DNA of 64,000 nucleotides from Thiobacillus sp. (GCA_030692355.1 JAUYCF010000089.1:1-64000), one strand, 5' to 3'. Counted from the stretch's first letter, positions 1 to 15,370 are shown. The notes: generated from the letters alone by a model not told the origin. A program made the numbers and translations.

Positions 1-1087
<1,087 letters not shown>

Positions 1088-1178
1088 GGCAGTGGGGCAG
1101 GGCTGGAAAAGCGGCGATTTTAACACGCGGCGGTTTTCCCAAGCGGCTCGTATAATCGGACAAAACCTGAGTGAAATC

Positions 1179-2267
1179 ATGCAAAGACGAGACTTTCTGA
1201 CTGGCGCCGGCGTGGCCGCGATGCTGCCCCTGGGTGCGGCGCAGGCTGCGCCCGGGGAAGCCAACCCGTTGCCCGCCATCCGCTGGCGGCTGGCGTCGAG
1301 CTTCCCGAAAAGCCTCGACACCATCTACGGCGCGTCGGAAACCCTCTCGAAACGGGTCGCCGCGCTCACCTCTGGCCGTTTCCAGATCCGCGTTTTCGCC
1401 GGCGGCGAACTGGTGCCCGGCCTGCAGGTGCTCGACGCGGTCGGCAGCGGCACTGCCGAGTGCGGCCATTCGGCCGGCTACTACTACGTCGGCAAGAACC
1501 TCGCGCTCGCCTTCGACACCGCCGTGCCCTTCGGCCTCACCGCGCGCCAGCAAAACGCGTGGATGTATGCCGGCGGCGGCATCGAGGCACTGAGAAAACT
1601 TTACGCCAAATACAACGTGGTGCAGTTCCCCGGCGGCAACACCGGCACCCAGATGGGCGGCTGGTTCAGAAAGCCGATCAAGTCGATGGCCGATTTGCGC
1701 GGCCTCAAAATGCGCATTCCCGGCATCGGCGGCCAGATCATGGCCAAGCTCGGCGCGGTGCCGCAGACCCTGCCCGGCGGCGACATCTACCCGGCGCTGG
1801 AACGCGGCGCGCTCGACGCCGCCGAATGGGTGGGGCCGTACGACGACGAGAAGCTCGGCTTCCACAAGATCGCCAAGCACTACTACTATCCCGGCTGGTG
1901 GGAAGGCGGGCCGCAGCTCTCTTTCTACGTCAATCAGGCCAGCTGGCGCGCGCTGCCCGAGACGTACCGCCAGGCCTTCGAAGTCGCCACCGCCGAAGCC
2001 AACCAGCTGATGCTGGCGCAATACGACGCCAAGAACCCCCCCGCGCTGCTGCGCCTGGCCGGGCAGGGCGTCCAGCTGCATCCCTTCCCCAAGGACGTGA
2101 TGCTCGCCGCGCGCCGCGCCACCTTCGAACTGTACGAGTCCGAAGCGAAGACCAACCCCGACTTCGCCGCCATCTACCGTCCCTGGAAGCTGTTCCGCGA
2201 CACCCAGTTCCAGTGGTTCAAGGTCGCCGAAGCGGCATACTCCAACTTCAACTACTACGTGAAATAG
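1179..2267 (+). CDS. TRAP transporter substrate-binding protein (DctP/DctP-like) with RR-type signal peptide
   Basis: [25 protein letters not shown]... then [17 protein letters not shown]...[16 protein letters not shown]..., typical TRAP SBP. Confidence 0.88.
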   Translation: MQRRDFLTGAGVAAMLPLGAAQAAPGEANPLPAIRWRLASSFPKSLDTIYGASETLSKRVAALTSGRFQIRVFAGGELVPGLQVLDAVGSGTAECGHSAGYYYVGKNLALAFDTAVPFGLTARQQNAWMYAGGGIEALRKLYAKYNVVQFPGGNTGTQMGGWFRKPIKSMADLRGLKMRIPGIGGQIMAKLGAVPQTLPGGDIYPALERGALDAAEWVGPYDDEKLGFHKIAKHYYYPGWWEGGPQLSFYVNQASWRALPETYRQAFEVATAEANQLMLAQYDAKNPPALLRLAGQGVQLHPFPKDVMLAARRATFELYESEAKTNPDFAAIYRPWKLFRDTQFQWFKVAEAAYSNFNYYVK

Positions 2268-2269
2268 CC

Positions 2270-2893
2270 ATGAACCGACTCGACCAGCTGATCACCACTT
2301 TCGATCTGGGCCTGCGCACCGTCTTCGCCACGCCGCACGCCGGCCGCCCGTATCCCGGCACCGGGCCGGAAGCCGAGCTGAGCGAAGCCGAACGCGCGCA
2401 GGCCGCCGCGCTGATGCGCGTCAACCACGTCGGCGAAGTCTGCGCGCAGGCGCTGTATGCCGGCCAGGCGCTCACCGCGAAAAACGCGTCCGTGCGCGCC
2501 GAACTCGAACAGGCCGCGCGCGAAGAAACCGACCACCTTGCCTGGTGCGAGACGCGCATCAAGGAACTTGGCGGCCGCAAGAGCCTGCTCAACCCGCTGT
2601 GGTTCGGCGGCGCGTTCGGCATCGGTGTCGCCGCCGGCCTCCTGGGCGACAAATGGAACCTCGGTTTCCTCGCCGAAACCGAGCGCCAGGTCGAGGCCCA
2701 TCTCGACGGCCACCTGCAGCAGTTGCCGCAAGCCGACGCCAAAAGCCGCGCCGTCGTCGAGCAGATGAAAACCGACGAAGCGCGGCATGCGCAGACCGCG
2801 GTTGAGCACGGCGGCGCCCCGCTGCCGATGCCGGTGAAGATGGCGATGCAGTTTGCGGCGGATGTGATGCGGCGGACGGCGAGCCGGGTTTGA
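2270..2893 (+). CDS. coq7: Demethoxyubiquinone hydroxylase Coq7
   Basis: [30 protein letters not shown]...[19 protein letters not shown]...EETDHLAWC di-iron motifs. Confidence 0.93.
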   Translation: MNRLDQLITTFDLGLRTVFATPHAGRPYPGTGPEAELSEAERAQAAALMRVNHVGEVCAQALYAGQALTAKNASVRAELEQAAREETDHLAWCETRIKELGGRKSLLNPLWFGGAFGIGVAAGLLGDKWNLGFLAETERQVEAHLDGHLQQLPQADAKSRAVVEQMKTDEARHAQTAVEHGGAPLPMPVKMAMQFAADVMRRTASRV

Positions 2894-2976
2894 TCAAGCT
2901 TGGCGGGGGCGCCGGGTTGCGGAGAGCGCTCTGCGCGGCTAGACTTGGTCCACCAGTTAGTCCATAAGGATTTGCC

Positions 2977-3213
2977 ATGGCGATCACGGTCAACGTCCAC
3001 GAAGCCAAAACCCAGTTTTCCCGCTTGCTGGAACAGGCGCACGCCGGCCAGGAAATCATCCTGTCGAAAGCCGGCAAGCCTTATGCGCGCATGGTACCGC
3101 TGGGACAACAGGAAAAACCCAAGCGCATGCCCGGCAGGCTGGCCGGGCATATCGACGAGGCATTCTTCGAGCCCTTGCCCGATGCCGAATTAGACGCCTG
3201 GGAAAAGCCTTGA
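2977..3213 (+). CDS. Type II antitoxin, Phd/YefM family
   Basis: MAITVNVHEAKTQFSRLLEQAHAGQEIILSKAGKPYARMVPL; overlaps downstream PIN toxin. Confidence 0.9.
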   Translation: MAITVNVHEAKTQFSRLLEQAHAGQEIILSKAGKPYARMVPLGQQEKPKRMPGRLAGHIDEAFFEPLPDAELDAWEKP

Positions 3214-3596
3214 AGCTCCTGCTCGATACGCATGCTCTGCTGTGGTGGTGGACCGACGATCCCAAACTGTCGAGCATCGCACGGGAAGCCATCGTCGATG
3301 CGGAGAATCAGGTTCTGGTGAGTGCGGCCAGCGCTTGGGAGATCGCCACCAAATACCGGCTCGGAAAATTGCCCCATGCCGTGCAGGCGCTGGGGCGTTT
3401 CAACGAACTGGTCGCGGCGGACGGCTTTGAGCACCTGTCCATCAGTTACCTGCACAGCCTGAAGGCGGGCGCATATTCCAACGAGCATCGTGATCCGTTC
3501 GACCGCATCCTGGCCGCGCAGGCCAATCTGGAAAGGGCGGTATTGATGACCCTGGACCCGGTTTTCGCAGGGTTTGAATGCCGGGTACTGTGGTGA
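3210..3596 (+). CDS. Type II toxin, PIN-domain (VapC-like), TTG start
   Basis: MKLLLDTHALLWWWTDDPKLS...DPFDRILAAQA, PIN acidic residues. Confidence 0.9.
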   Translation: MKLLLDTHALLWWWTDDPKLSSIAREAIVDAENQVLVSAASAWEIATKYRLGKLPHAVQALGRFNELVAADGFEHLSISYLHSLKAGAYSNEHRDPFDRILAAQANLERAVLMTLDPVFAGFECRVLW

Positions 3597-3879
3597 GTAT
3601 GGTGTCTGCCTGTTCCTGTCCCAACTGCATGTTCTCGCATTTCACTGGGATTGTGCTTTCCCATGAAGCAATATGGCTTTGACGAAGCCTTTTTTGGCAA
3701 GCATATTCGAGGCACCAGAATGACCGTTGTAAAAGACAAGGACTATGACTGTTACCACGCAGCGGCATAGCCACGGGCCGCGGAGGCGCTGAATTCATCA
3801 ACGCTCCCATGAAATCGCGGCCGGCGCACGGCATACCGCCGGACTGAAAACCAGGGTCGCTCACGGCTCACAACCGGAG

Positions 3880-5384
<1,505 letters not shown>

Positions 5385-5388
<4 letters not shown>

Positions 5389-7013
5389 ATCGGGACGAAG
5401 CCATCGAGCGCCTCGCCACCCGCCGCACGCCCTGGGACATGGTCGTGATCGGCGGCGGCGCCACCGGACTGGGCATCGCGCTCGACGCCGCCACGCGCGG
5501 CTATGAAACCCTGCTGCTGGAACGCGACGACTTCGCCCAGGCCACCTCCAGCCGCAGCACCAAGCTGCTGCATGGCGGCGTGCGCTACCTGCGCCAGGGC
5601 AACCTGAAACTGGTGATGGGCGCGCTGCGCGAGCGCGGGCGCGTGCTGGCCAACGCGCCGCACCTGGCCTGCGAACAGCCTTTCGTCATCCCCACCTACC
5701 GGCGCGGCGAAAGCCTGTACTACGGCTTCGGCCTCGGGCTCTACGAACGCCTCGCCGGGCGCGCCAGCCTGGGGCGCTCGCGGCGGCTCGACGCGGCCGA
5801 AACCCGCCGCGAGCTGCCGGGGCTGCGCGCCGATGGCCTGCGCGGCGGCGTGCTGTATCACGACGGCCAGTTCGACGACGCCCGTCTCGCGGTCTGCCTG
5901 GCGGCCAGCGCCTGGGACCACGGCGCGACGCCGATCAACTACTGCCAGGTGACGGGATTGCTGCGCGCCGGCGGTGCCGGCACGCCGGTATCCGGGGTGG
6001 TGGCGCGCGACCGCGAAACCAGTGCCGAGTACGAGATCCCCGCGCGCGTGGTGGTCAACGCCACCGGGGCGTTCTGCGATTCGATCCGTCGCATGGCCGA
6101 ACCCGGCGCCGCCGCACTGGTGGCGCCCAGCCAGGGCGCGCACATTGTGCTCGACCGGCGCTTTCTGCCCGGCCGCAACGCGATCATGGTGCCGAAGACC
6201 GACGACGGCCGGGTGCTGTTCGTCATTCCCTGGCAGGACCGGCTGCTGGTCGGCACCACCGACACGCCGGTCGAGGACGCCGAGGCCGAACCATGCGCGC
6301 ATCCGGCGGAGATCGATTTTCTGCTCGAACACGCCGGGCGCTACCTGCAGGAAGCGCCGCGCCGGCAGGACGTGCTGAGCGTATTCGCCGGGCTGCGCCC
6401 GCTGGTGCGCGCCGGCAGCGGGCGCGCCACCTCGGCGCTGGCGCGCGACCACCTGCTGCGCGAGGAATCCGGCCTCGTCAGCATCACCGGCGGCAAGTGG
6501 ACGACCTATCGCGAAATGGCCGAGCAGGCCACCGACGTCGCCGCGCGCGTCGGTGATCTGCCCAGCCGCCCCTGCCGTACTGCGGACCTGGCGCTGCACG
6601 GCGCCACCACCGACGCCCTGCCGAGTCCGCTGCGATCCTACGGTGCGGACGCCGCGGCGGTGCTGGCGCTGGCGCAGGACCGGCCGGCGTGGGCCGCGCG
6701 CCTGCATCCGCGCCTGCCCTACATCGGCGCCGAAGTGGTGTGGGCGGCGCAGCACGAAATGGCGCGCAGCGTGCAGGACGTGCTCGCGCGGCGCACCCGT
6801 GCGCTGCTGCTCGACGCGCGCGCCAGCATCGAGGCCGCCCCCCGTGTGGCGTCCTTGCTGGCCGGCGCACTGGGCCGCGATGCCGCTTGGCAGACGCACG
6901 AGGTGGCGGCGTTTACCGAGTTCGCCCTCGGCTATCTGACGCCCGAGATCCTGGCGGCGGATTTTCCGTCGACGCCGGCGGCGCGCGCACAGCGCAGGCG
7001 CCACACGAAGTAG
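5385..7013 (+). CDS. glpD: Glycerol-3-phosphate dehydrogenase (FAD)
   Basis: [57 protein letters not shown] overlap with glpK. Confidence 0.96.
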
Positions 7014-7045
7014 GGGCGATGCGGCGGCTGCCCGCACAGGGCCGG

Positions 7046-7077
7046 CGCCGCTTTCCCGTCGGAAGACGGGAGCGGCG
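7046..7077. terminator. Strong hairpin downstream of glpD (no clear U tract)
   Basis: cgccgctttcccgtcggaagacgggagcggcg. Confidence 0.45.
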
Positions 7078-7217
7078 ACCATCGGACGGCCTGTCGGTTC
7101 ACGAACGGCGCTGAATATAAAGCCACGTATTCCCGCGTAAGGGTCTATGATCATTTTGTGCCGTGTCTGCTTCTGCAAACCCGGCCGTATTTCCGGAATT
7201 GTTGCAAGGAGACCCTC

Positions 7218-7346
7218 ATGGCAAAAGGCCAGTTACGTAAAAGCAAGGAAGCAAAGAAACCCAAGAAACCGAAGCAGGTTGTTGTTCCGGTTGGATCGTT
7301 CATCACCCCGCCCAAAGCAGACAAGCCGACAAAAGGCCAACACTGA
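7218..7346 (+). CDS. Small basic Lys/Pro-rich protein (42 aa)
   Basis: MAKGQLRKSKEAKKPKKPKQVVVPVGSFITPPKADKPTKGQH preceded by aaggag; followed by terminator. Confidence 0.75.
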   Translation: MAKGQLRKSKEAKKPKKPKQVVVPVGSFITPPKADKPTKGQH

Positions 7347-7365
7347 TCTTTGCTGGAGCCCCAAA

Positions 7366-7392
7366 CAAACGCCACCGTCGAGGTGGCGTTTG
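7366..7392. terminator. Intrinsic terminator
   Basis: caaacgccacc-gtcga-ggtggcgtttg, perfect 11-bp stem. Confidence 0.75.
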
Positions 7393-7472
7393 TACGTCCG
7401 GGGCCGGCGTCGCAGCTGGACGGAAGTGCCCGGGTTTTCCGGACGGCTTTAATTGGCGACAATGACCTGCGT

Positions 7473-8234
7473 ATGGGTACCGCCACCTTCCGCTTTTATG
7501 AAGAACTGAACGACTTCCTGGCGCCGAACCGGCGCAAGCAGGAATTCACCGTGCCGTGCGCGCGGGCGGCGACCACCAAGCACATGATCGAGGCGCTTGG
7601 CGTGCCGCACACCGAGGTCGAGCTGATCCTGGTCAACGGCGAGTCGGTGGACTTCAACCGGCAGCTCGAGGATGGCGACCGGGTGGCGGTGTATCCCCGC
7701 TTCGAGGCGATGGACGTCACGCCCTTGCTGCGGGTGCGCGAGCAGCCCTTGCGCGAACCGCGCTTTGTGGCGGACGCGCACCTCGGCGGGCTCGCCCACA
7801 TGCTGCGCATGCTGGGGTTCGACACGCTGTACGATAATCACTTTCACGACGACGCCATCGTGGCGATTGCCGAGCGCGACGGCCGCATCGTGCTGACGCG
7901 CGACCGCGAACTGTTGAAACGGCGCGCGGTGACGCATGGCTGCTATGTGCACGCGCTGAAATCCGAGCAGCAGCTGCGCGAGATCGTCGAACGGCTGGAC
8001 CTGGCGCGCGGCGCGCGGCCGTTCACCCTGTGCCTGCACTGCAACGCGCCGCTGCGTGCCGTCGACAAGGCGAGCGTGCTGGATCGCCTGCCGCCGAAGG
8101 TGCGCGAACACTACGAGCGCTTCAGCACCTGCGATGGATGCGGGCGCGTGTACTGGGAGGGCTCGCACTGGCGCAACATGCGGCGCCTGCTGGACGGGGT
8201 GCTGCCCGAAGAACAGGCGGGCGGAGGCGGATGA
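7473..8234 (+). CDS. Mut7-C RNase domain protein with N-terminal ubiquitin-like (Mut7-C_ub) domain
   Basis: MGTATFRFYEELNDFLAPNRRKQEFTV...VNGESVDFNRQLEDGDRVAVYP; FVADAHLGGLAHMLRMLGFDTLY...LTRDRELLKR; CLHCN...CDGCGRVYWEGSHW zinc ribbon. Confidence 0.88.
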   Translation: MGTATFRFYEELNDFLAPNRRKQEFTVPCARAATTKHMIEALGVPHTEVELILVNGESVDFNRQLEDGDRVAVYPRFEAMDVTPLLRVREQPLREPRFVADAHLGGLAHMLRMLGFDTLYDNHFHDDAIVAIAERDGRIVLTRDRELLKRRAVTHGCYVHALKSEQQLREIVERLDLARGARPFTLCLHCNAPLRAVDKASVLDRLPPKVREHYERFSTCDGCGRVYWEGSHWRNMRRLLDGVLPEEQAGGGG

Positions 8235-8269
8235 GCCGCGCCGCGGTGCGTTTTTCGAGGAGGAATGCC

Positions 8270-8737
8270 ATGAATGGAATCGGGACGAACCTGCCTGCGT
8301 TGTTATTTGTCGGGCTGGCACTGTCCGCCTGCGAGCGGCCCGTCCCCGCTGCATCCGGTGCCGATTCCGCCCCGCCTGACCGCTACCGGGACGCGCAGCA
8401 GATCGCGCGCGGGCAGGCCGTGTATGCGCGGCACTGCCTGGAGTGTCACGGCGCGGCGGGCAAGGGATTGCCCGGCGACTGGCGTATCCGCGACGCGGAC
8501 GGCCGCTTCCCGCCGCCGCCGCTGGACGACAGCGCCCACGCCTGGCATCACCCCACCGCGGTGCTGCTGCAGATGATCCGCGAAGGCAGCCCCGGCGGGC
8601 AGGGCAACATGCCTGCCTGGCAGGGCAAGCTCTCCGAGCCGGCCATGCAGGATGTGGTGGCCTACATCAAGTCGCTGTGGTCCGACGAGGCATACCAGCT
8701 GTGGTGGAAGATGGAGCGGCAATCGCTCGAACCCTGA
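8270..8737 (+). CDS. Cytochrome c family lipoprotein
   Basis: LALSACERP lipobox; YARHCLECHGAAGKGLPGDW haem motif; GNMPAWQGKLSEPAMQDVVAYIKSLW. Confidence 0.85.
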   Translation: MNGIGTNLPALLFVGLALSACERPVPAASGADSAPPDRYRDAQQIARGQAVYARHCLECHGAAGKGLPGDWRIRDADGRFPPPPLDDSAHAWHHPTAVLLQMIREGSPGGQGNMPAWQGKLSEPAMQDVVAYIKSLWSDEAYQLWWKMERQSLEP

Positions 8738-8806
8738 TCGCATTGCGGTCTCTGTCACGGCGAAGCAGGTAAAATGCCGCTATTAACCCCAATCAGGAGC
8801 AACACC

Positions 8807-9202
8807 ATGAGCGAATACGGATTCGATACCCAGATCAGCGGCCCCTTCGACGCAGCAGTGGACAAGGTCACCGCCGCACTGAAAGCCGAAGGCTTCGGCG
8901 TGCTGACAGACATCGACGTGCAGGCCACCATGAAGGCCAAGCTCGATGTCGACCTCCGCCCCTACCGCATCCTCGGCGCCTGCAACCCGCCGCTGGCGCA
9001 CCAGGCCATCAGCGCCGAGCCCGACGTCGGCATGCTGCTGCCGTGCAACGTCGTCGTGCGCGAGGAAGCGGACGGCAAGGTGACCGTGTCCTTCCTCGAC
9101 CCCGGCATCATGCAAAAGCTGGTGAGCAATCCGGCCGTGCACGGCGTCGCGACCGAGGCACGCGCGCGTTTGGTGCGGGTGAAGGACAGCCTCGCCGCCT
9201 GA
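8807..9202 (+). CDS. DUF302 domain protein
   Basis: [67 protein letters not shown]. Confidence 0.85.
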   Translation: MSEYGFDTQISGPFDAAVDKVTAALKAEGFGVLTDIDVQATMKAKLDVDLRPYRILGACNPPLAHQAISAEPDVGMLLPCNVVVREEADGKVTVSFLDPGIMQKLVSNPAVHGVATEARARLVRVKDSLAA

Positions 9203-9217
9203 GCGGTTTGCGCCCAC

Positions 9218-9246
9218 AAAAAAGCCCGCGGACGCGGGCTTTTTTG
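9218..9246. terminator. Bidirectional intrinsic terminator between convergent genes
   Basis: aaaaaagcccgcggacgcgggctttttt. Confidence 0.85.
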
Positions 9247-9247
9247 G

Positions 9248-9562
9248 CTACGAATCCAGTTTCTTCAGCGCCTCCTGCACCAGCACCCACGGCGCCACCA
9301 CCACCGCCCAGAACATCGGCTGGCGCGCATGCCAGTCCTCGGCGTCGGCCAGTTCGGCGCACGCGATGCGGCCGTCGGCCAGCCATTCCTGCACGGTCGC
9401 CGCATCGTTCTCGGCCATGTGCAGTGCGGCATCGATCAGGTCGACGCCAGCGGCGACCTTGATGACGTCACCGCGCGCGAAATGGCGTTCGAGTTCGGAC
9501 CAGCCGAGCTGGGCGGTTTCGAGGTTGAGCTTGGCGCGGAGGAGGTCGCTGGGCGTGGTCAT
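9248..9562 (-). CDS. DUF2288-like small protein
   Basis: MTTPSDLLRAKLNLETAQLGWSELERHFARGDVIKVAAGVDLIDAALHMAENDAATVQEWLADGRIA; internal start of ORF 9248..9844. Confidence 0.75.
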   Translation of the reverse strand: MTTPSDLLRAKLNLETAQLGWSELERHFARGDVIKVAAGVDLIDAALHMAENDAATVQEWLADGRIACAELADAEDWHARQPMFWAVVVAPWVLVQEALKKLDS

Positions 9563-9596
9563 GTCGGAAGCCGGGTTCAAAAAGCGGTGTTGGGTG

Positions 9597-9676
9597 TTGT
9601 GGGAGGGGCGCCCTCGCCCCAGATTTCGCGCCTTTGCAATCAGCAACCATTCGGGGCGAGGGCGCCCCTCCCACAA
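9597..9676. repeat. Long inverted repeat, family A
   Basis: Perfect 24-bp arms ttgtgggaggggcgccctcgcccc (9597-9620) and ggggcgagggcgcccctcccacaa (9653-9676). Confidence 0.9.
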
Positions 9677-9680
9677 AGAC

Positions 9681-11978
<2,298 letters not shown>

Positions 11979-11983
11979 GAAGA

Positions 11984-12238
11984 TTTATCCGCGAAGTACG
12001 CGAAGGGAAACCCTTAAGAAATCGCTGATTAATTTGTCATTGCGAGGAGCGCAGCGTCGTGGCATACGATTCCACATGGGCTTCAGCCCATAGTGGATCG
12101 GAGTCCTTTAGGGCAATCCAGAAATGCCCGCTTGATCGATACGCTGGATTGCTTCGCTGCGCTCGCAATGACGGCCATATCGAAGTAATCGCTTCCTTAA
12201 GAACGCCTTCGCGCCACTTCGCGTCCTTTGCGGACAAA
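11984..12238. repeat. Palindromic element family B (copy 1), interrupted by a family C element
   Basis: Left arm tttatccgcgaagtacgcgaaggg...cccttaag; right arm cttaagaacgccttcgcgccacttcgcgtcctttgcggacaaa. Confidence 0.75.
12036..12172. repeat. Palindromic element family C (copy 1)
   Basis: gtcattgcgaggagcgcagcg ... ctggattgcttcgctgcgctcgcaatgac. Confidence 0.8.
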
Positions 12239-12244
12239 AAAGGT

Positions 12245-12571
12245 TTACCTGACCGCCAGCAATTCGACTTCGAACACCAGCGTCGCGTTGGGCGGGATCA
12301 CGCCGCCGGCGCCACGGGAGCCGTACCCCAGTTCCGGCGGGATGGTGAGCTTGCGCTTGCCGCCGACCTGCATGCCGGCCACGCCCTGGTCCCAGCCGGG
12401 AATGACCTGGCCCGCGCCGAGGCGGAATTCGAACGGATCGTCGCGGTCGAGGCTGGAATCGAACTTCTGGCCGTCGGTGAGCCAGCCGGTGTAATGCACG
12501 GAAACGGATTGTCCGGCGGTGGCGGTGTCGCCGCTGCCGGCGACGAGGTCTTCGATGATGAGTTCGCTCAT
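12245..12571 (-). CDS. FKBP-type peptidyl-prolyl cis-trans isomerase
   Basis: [67 protein letters not shown]. Confidence 0.95.
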   Translation of the reverse strand: MSELIIEDLVAGSGDTATAGQSVSVHYTGWLTDGQKFDSSLDRDDPFEFRLGAGQVIPGWDQGVAGMQVGGKRKLTIPPELGYGSRGAGGVIPPNATLVFEVELLAVR

Positions 12572-12671
12572 GGATTCAGTTCCTGGAGTGTGGATGAGAG
12601 GGACGCGCATGGGACAGGCGATGCGCGAAGTCGTTCATTTTCTCACGTTTCCCGTCTTGGGCGAACCCGAC

Positions 12672-14069
12672 TCAGCGCCATTCGGCCGGCAGGTAATAGG
12701 CGTCGGGGTCGACGTCGATGGGGATTTCGGTGACGCTGCTGGCGTCCGGCGGCGCATCGCGCAGCACCACCTGCGGGAAAGCCAGCACCACGGCGACCAT
12801 GATCAGCTGGATGACCAGGAAGGGAATCGCGCCCCAGTAGATGTCGGCGGTGCGAATGCTCTTGGGTGCCACGCTCTTCAGGTAGAACAGGGCGAAGCCG
12901 AACGGCGGATGCATGAAGGCGGTCTGCATGTTGACCGCGAGCATCACGCCGAACCAGATCGGGTCGATGCCGAGCTTGGCGGCGACGGGCGCCACCAGCG
13001 GCACCACGATGAAGGCGATCTCGAAAAAGTCGAGGAAGAACGCCAGGATGAACACCATCAGGTTGACGATGATGAGGAAGCCGAGCACGCCGCCCGGCAG
13101 CTGATCGAACAGGTGCTCGACCCAGACGTCGCCGTCGAGCCCGCGGAACACCAGGGTGAAAATGGTCGAGCCGATCAGGATGAAAATGACGAAGGTGGTG
13201 AGCCGGGTGGTGCTGTCCATCGCCTGCGTTAGTCGCAGGCGGGACAGGCGCCCGCGTAACAGCGCCAGCAGCAGCGCGCCCGCCGCCCCCATCGCGCCGC
13301 CCTCGGTCGGGGTGGCGACGCCGATAAAGATGGTGCCGAGCACCAGGAAGATCAGCACCAGCGGCGGCAGCAGGGTGGTCAGCACCCGCAGCAGCAGCGC
13401 AGGCCCATGCAGGGTGCGGGCCGAGGCCGGCATGGCGGGCGCGGCGTGGGGCCGGAACAGCGTCACGCCGAACACATAGAGCAGATACAGCCCGACCAGC
13501 GCCAGGCCCGGAATGAGCGCGCCCTTGTACATGTCGCCGACCGAGGCGCCGAGCTGGTCGGCCAGCACGATCAGCACCAGGGACGGCGGCACGATCTGCG
13601 CCAGCGTGCCGGAGGCGGCGATGACGCCCGACGCCAGTCGCTTGTCGTAGCCGTAGCGCAGCATCATCGGCAGTGAAATCAGCCCCATCGCGATGACCGT
13701 GGCGGCGACGACGCCGGTGGTGGCGGCCAAGAGGCCGCCGACCAGGATTACCGCGTAGGCGAGACCGCCGCGCAAGGAGCCGAACAGCTGGCCGATGGTG
13801 TCGAGCAGGTCCTCGGCCATGCCGGAGCGTTCGAGGATCAGCCCCATGAAGGCGAAGAAGGGGATCGCCAGGAGCGTCGGGTTGGCAACGATGCCGTAGA
13901 CGCGTTCGGGCAGGGCGGAGAGCAGCGAGAGATCGAACAGCCCGGAAGCGATGCCGATGCCGGCGAACAGGAGGCCGTTGGCGGCGAGCGCGAACGCGAC
14001 CGGATAGCCCAGCAGCAGGAAGGTCACCAGTCCGAGAAACATCAGCGGCGCCAGGATTTCGGCGTCCAT
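12672..14069 (-). CDS. TRAP transporter large permease (DctM)
   Basis: Polytopic protein; FLGLVTFLLLGYPVAFALAANGLLFAGIG...GIATPTEGGAMGAAGALL. Confidence 0.93.
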   Translation of the reverse strand: MDAEILAPLMFLGLVTFLLLGYPVAFALAANGLLFAGIGIASGLFDLSLLSALPERVYGIVANPTLLAIPFFAFMGLILERSGMAEDLLDTIGQLFGSLRGGLAYAVILVGGLLAATTGVVAATVIAMGLISLPMMLRYGYDKRLASGVIAASGTLAQIVPPSLVLIVLADQLGASVGDMYKGALIPGLALVGLYLLYVFGVTLFRPHAAPAMPASARTLHGPALLLRVLTTLLPPLVLIFLVLGTIFIGVATPTEGGAMGAAGALLLALLRGRLSRLRLTQAMDSTTRLTTFVIFILIGSTIFTLVFRGLDGDVWVEHLFDQLPGGVLGFLIIVNLMVFILAFFLDFFEIAFIVVPLVAPVAAKLGIDPIWFGVMLAVNMQTAFMHPPFGFALFYLKSVAPKSIRTADIYWGAIPFLVIQLIMVAVVLAFPQVVLRDAPPDASSVTEIPIDVDPDAYYLPAEWR

Positions 14070-14608
14070 CAGACTTCCTCCTCCGGCGCTTCGCGCGGCA
14101 GTTCCAGATGCCCGGACAGCACGCCGATCCGCTTGATGACCTCGGCCACCCCCTGCAGCGCGAGCAGGGCGAATCCTGCCGGCAGCAGCAGTTTCACCGG
14201 CCAGCGCACGAGGCCGCCGGCATCGGGTGACATTTCGTGCGTCACCCAGGCTTCATGGAACATCGGCCACGCCAGCCAGGCCAGCAGCAGCGCCATCGGC
14301 AGCAGGAATAGCAGGCCGCCGATGAGATCGATCCACGCCTGCCCGCGCGGGCCGAGGCGGTTGTAGAAAATATCGATGCGCACATGGCCGTTGTGCTTCA
14401 GCGTATAGCCCGCCGCCAGCAGGAACATCGCCCCGAACAGATACCACTGGATTTCCAGCCAGGCATTCGAGCTTGCGCCGAGCAGATAACGGCTGAGCGC
14501 GTTGCCTGCCGAAATCAGCGTGGCGACGAGCACCAGCCAGATGACGAGTCGTCCCACGCGCTCGGTCAGCGCATCGATCAGGCGTGCGAGTGCGAGCAGG
14601 TTTTTCAT
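14069..14608 (-). CDS. TRAP transporter small permease (DctQ)
   Basis: Four-TM protein, NALSRYLLGASSNAWLEIQWYLFGAMFLLAAGYTLKHNGHVRIDI; overlaps DctM. Confidence 0.9.
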   Translation of the reverse strand: MKNLLALARLIDALTERVGRLVIWLVLVATLISAGNALSRYLLGASSNAWLEIQWYLFGAMFLLAAGYTLKHNGHVRIDIFYNRLGPRGQAWIDLIGGLLFLLPMALLLAWLAWPMFHEAWVTHEMSPDAGGLVRWPVKLLLPAGFALLALQGVAEVIKRIGVLSGHLELPREAPEEEV

Positions 14609-14625
14609 GCGGGAAAATCTTTTTC

Positions 14626-14718
14626 ATCCGCGAAGGGCGCGAAGGGACGCGAAGTGAAAATCACCAGGATCATTGATCTTCCGGGTTTTCTTCGCGCTGC
14701 TTCGCGTCCTTCGCGGAT
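14626..14718. repeat. Palindromic element family B (copy 2)
   Basis: atccgcgaagggcgcgaagggacgcgaag ... cttcgcgctgcttcgcgtccttcgcggat. Confidence 0.9.
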
Positions 14719-14738
14719 CAAGGTTTTTTGTTTCGCCG

Positions 14739-15350
14739 TCACAGCGCCCCCGCCTCACGCAGAAATTCTGCCAGCCGCTCGGCGACCACGCGGTAGCCGG
14801 CGTCGTTGGCGTGGATGGGGTCGGACTTGAGGCGGTTGTCCTTCAGCACATCGCTGAAGATGTCCTGCTCCAGCGGCAGGCCCATGTCCTCGGCAATGCG
14901 GGCATAGAAATCGGGCGCGCCGCCGAACAGCTTTGGCGCGGGCACGCCGATCAGCACCACGTCGGCGCCGCTGGCGCGGATGGTCTGCACCAGCAGGCGC
15001 AGGTTGTTTTCGGTGGCGGATTCGGGCTGCTTTCTCAGCATGTCGTTGCCGCCCAGGCACAGCAGCACCAGGCGCGGCCGGTGTTCTTCCAGCACTGCGG
15101 GCAGGCGCGCCAAGCCCGAACTTGTGGTGTCGCCGGGCACGCCGGCGTTGATCACGGCGAGTCCGGTGAGCGACGCCAGCACGGCAGGGTAGGCGGTATC
15201 TGCACTCGCGCCGGTGCCGTGGGTGAGGCTGTCGCCGAAGGCGACGATGACGTCGTGCGAGTCGAGTTTGGGCAGCGTCGGCACGCGGTCGCACGCGGCG
15301 AGCAGGAAGAGCGCAAAGAAAACAAGGAGGGCATTTTGGATCAGGCGCAT
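14739..15350 (-). CDS. GDSL-family arylesterase/lysophospholipase (TesA-like) lipoprotein
   Basis: LFLLAACDRV lipobox; IVAFGDSLTHGTGA; GVPGDTTSSG; LCLGGNDML; SDPIHANDAGYRVVAERL. Confidence 0.92.
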   Translation of the reverse strand: MRLIQNALLVFFALFLLAACDRVPTLPKLDSHDVIVAFGDSLTHGTGASADTAYPAVLASLTGLAVINAGVPGDTTSSGLARLPAVLEEHRPRLVLLCLGGNDMLRKQPESATENNLRLLVQTIRASGADVVLIGVPAPKLFGGAPDFYARIAEDMGLPLEQDIFSDVLKDNRLKSDPIHANDAGYRVVAERLAEFLREAGAL

Positions 15351-15370
15351 GCCAACAGCTTGCCGGGTAT

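Noticed and set aside
1151-1160. tataat box upstream of the TRAP binding protein
   Set aside because: Matches a -10 consensus but no convincing -35 was identified at proper spacing.
3597-3879. Small ORF MKQYGFDEAFFGKHIRGTRMTVVKDKDYDCYHAAA between the PIN toxin and glpK
   Set aside because: Only 35 codons with no conserved motif that I recognise; possible gene remnant but not supportable.
12059-12733. 224-aa plus-strand ORF starting in a palindromic repeat
   Set aside because: Made of repeat sequence plus antisense FKBP gene.
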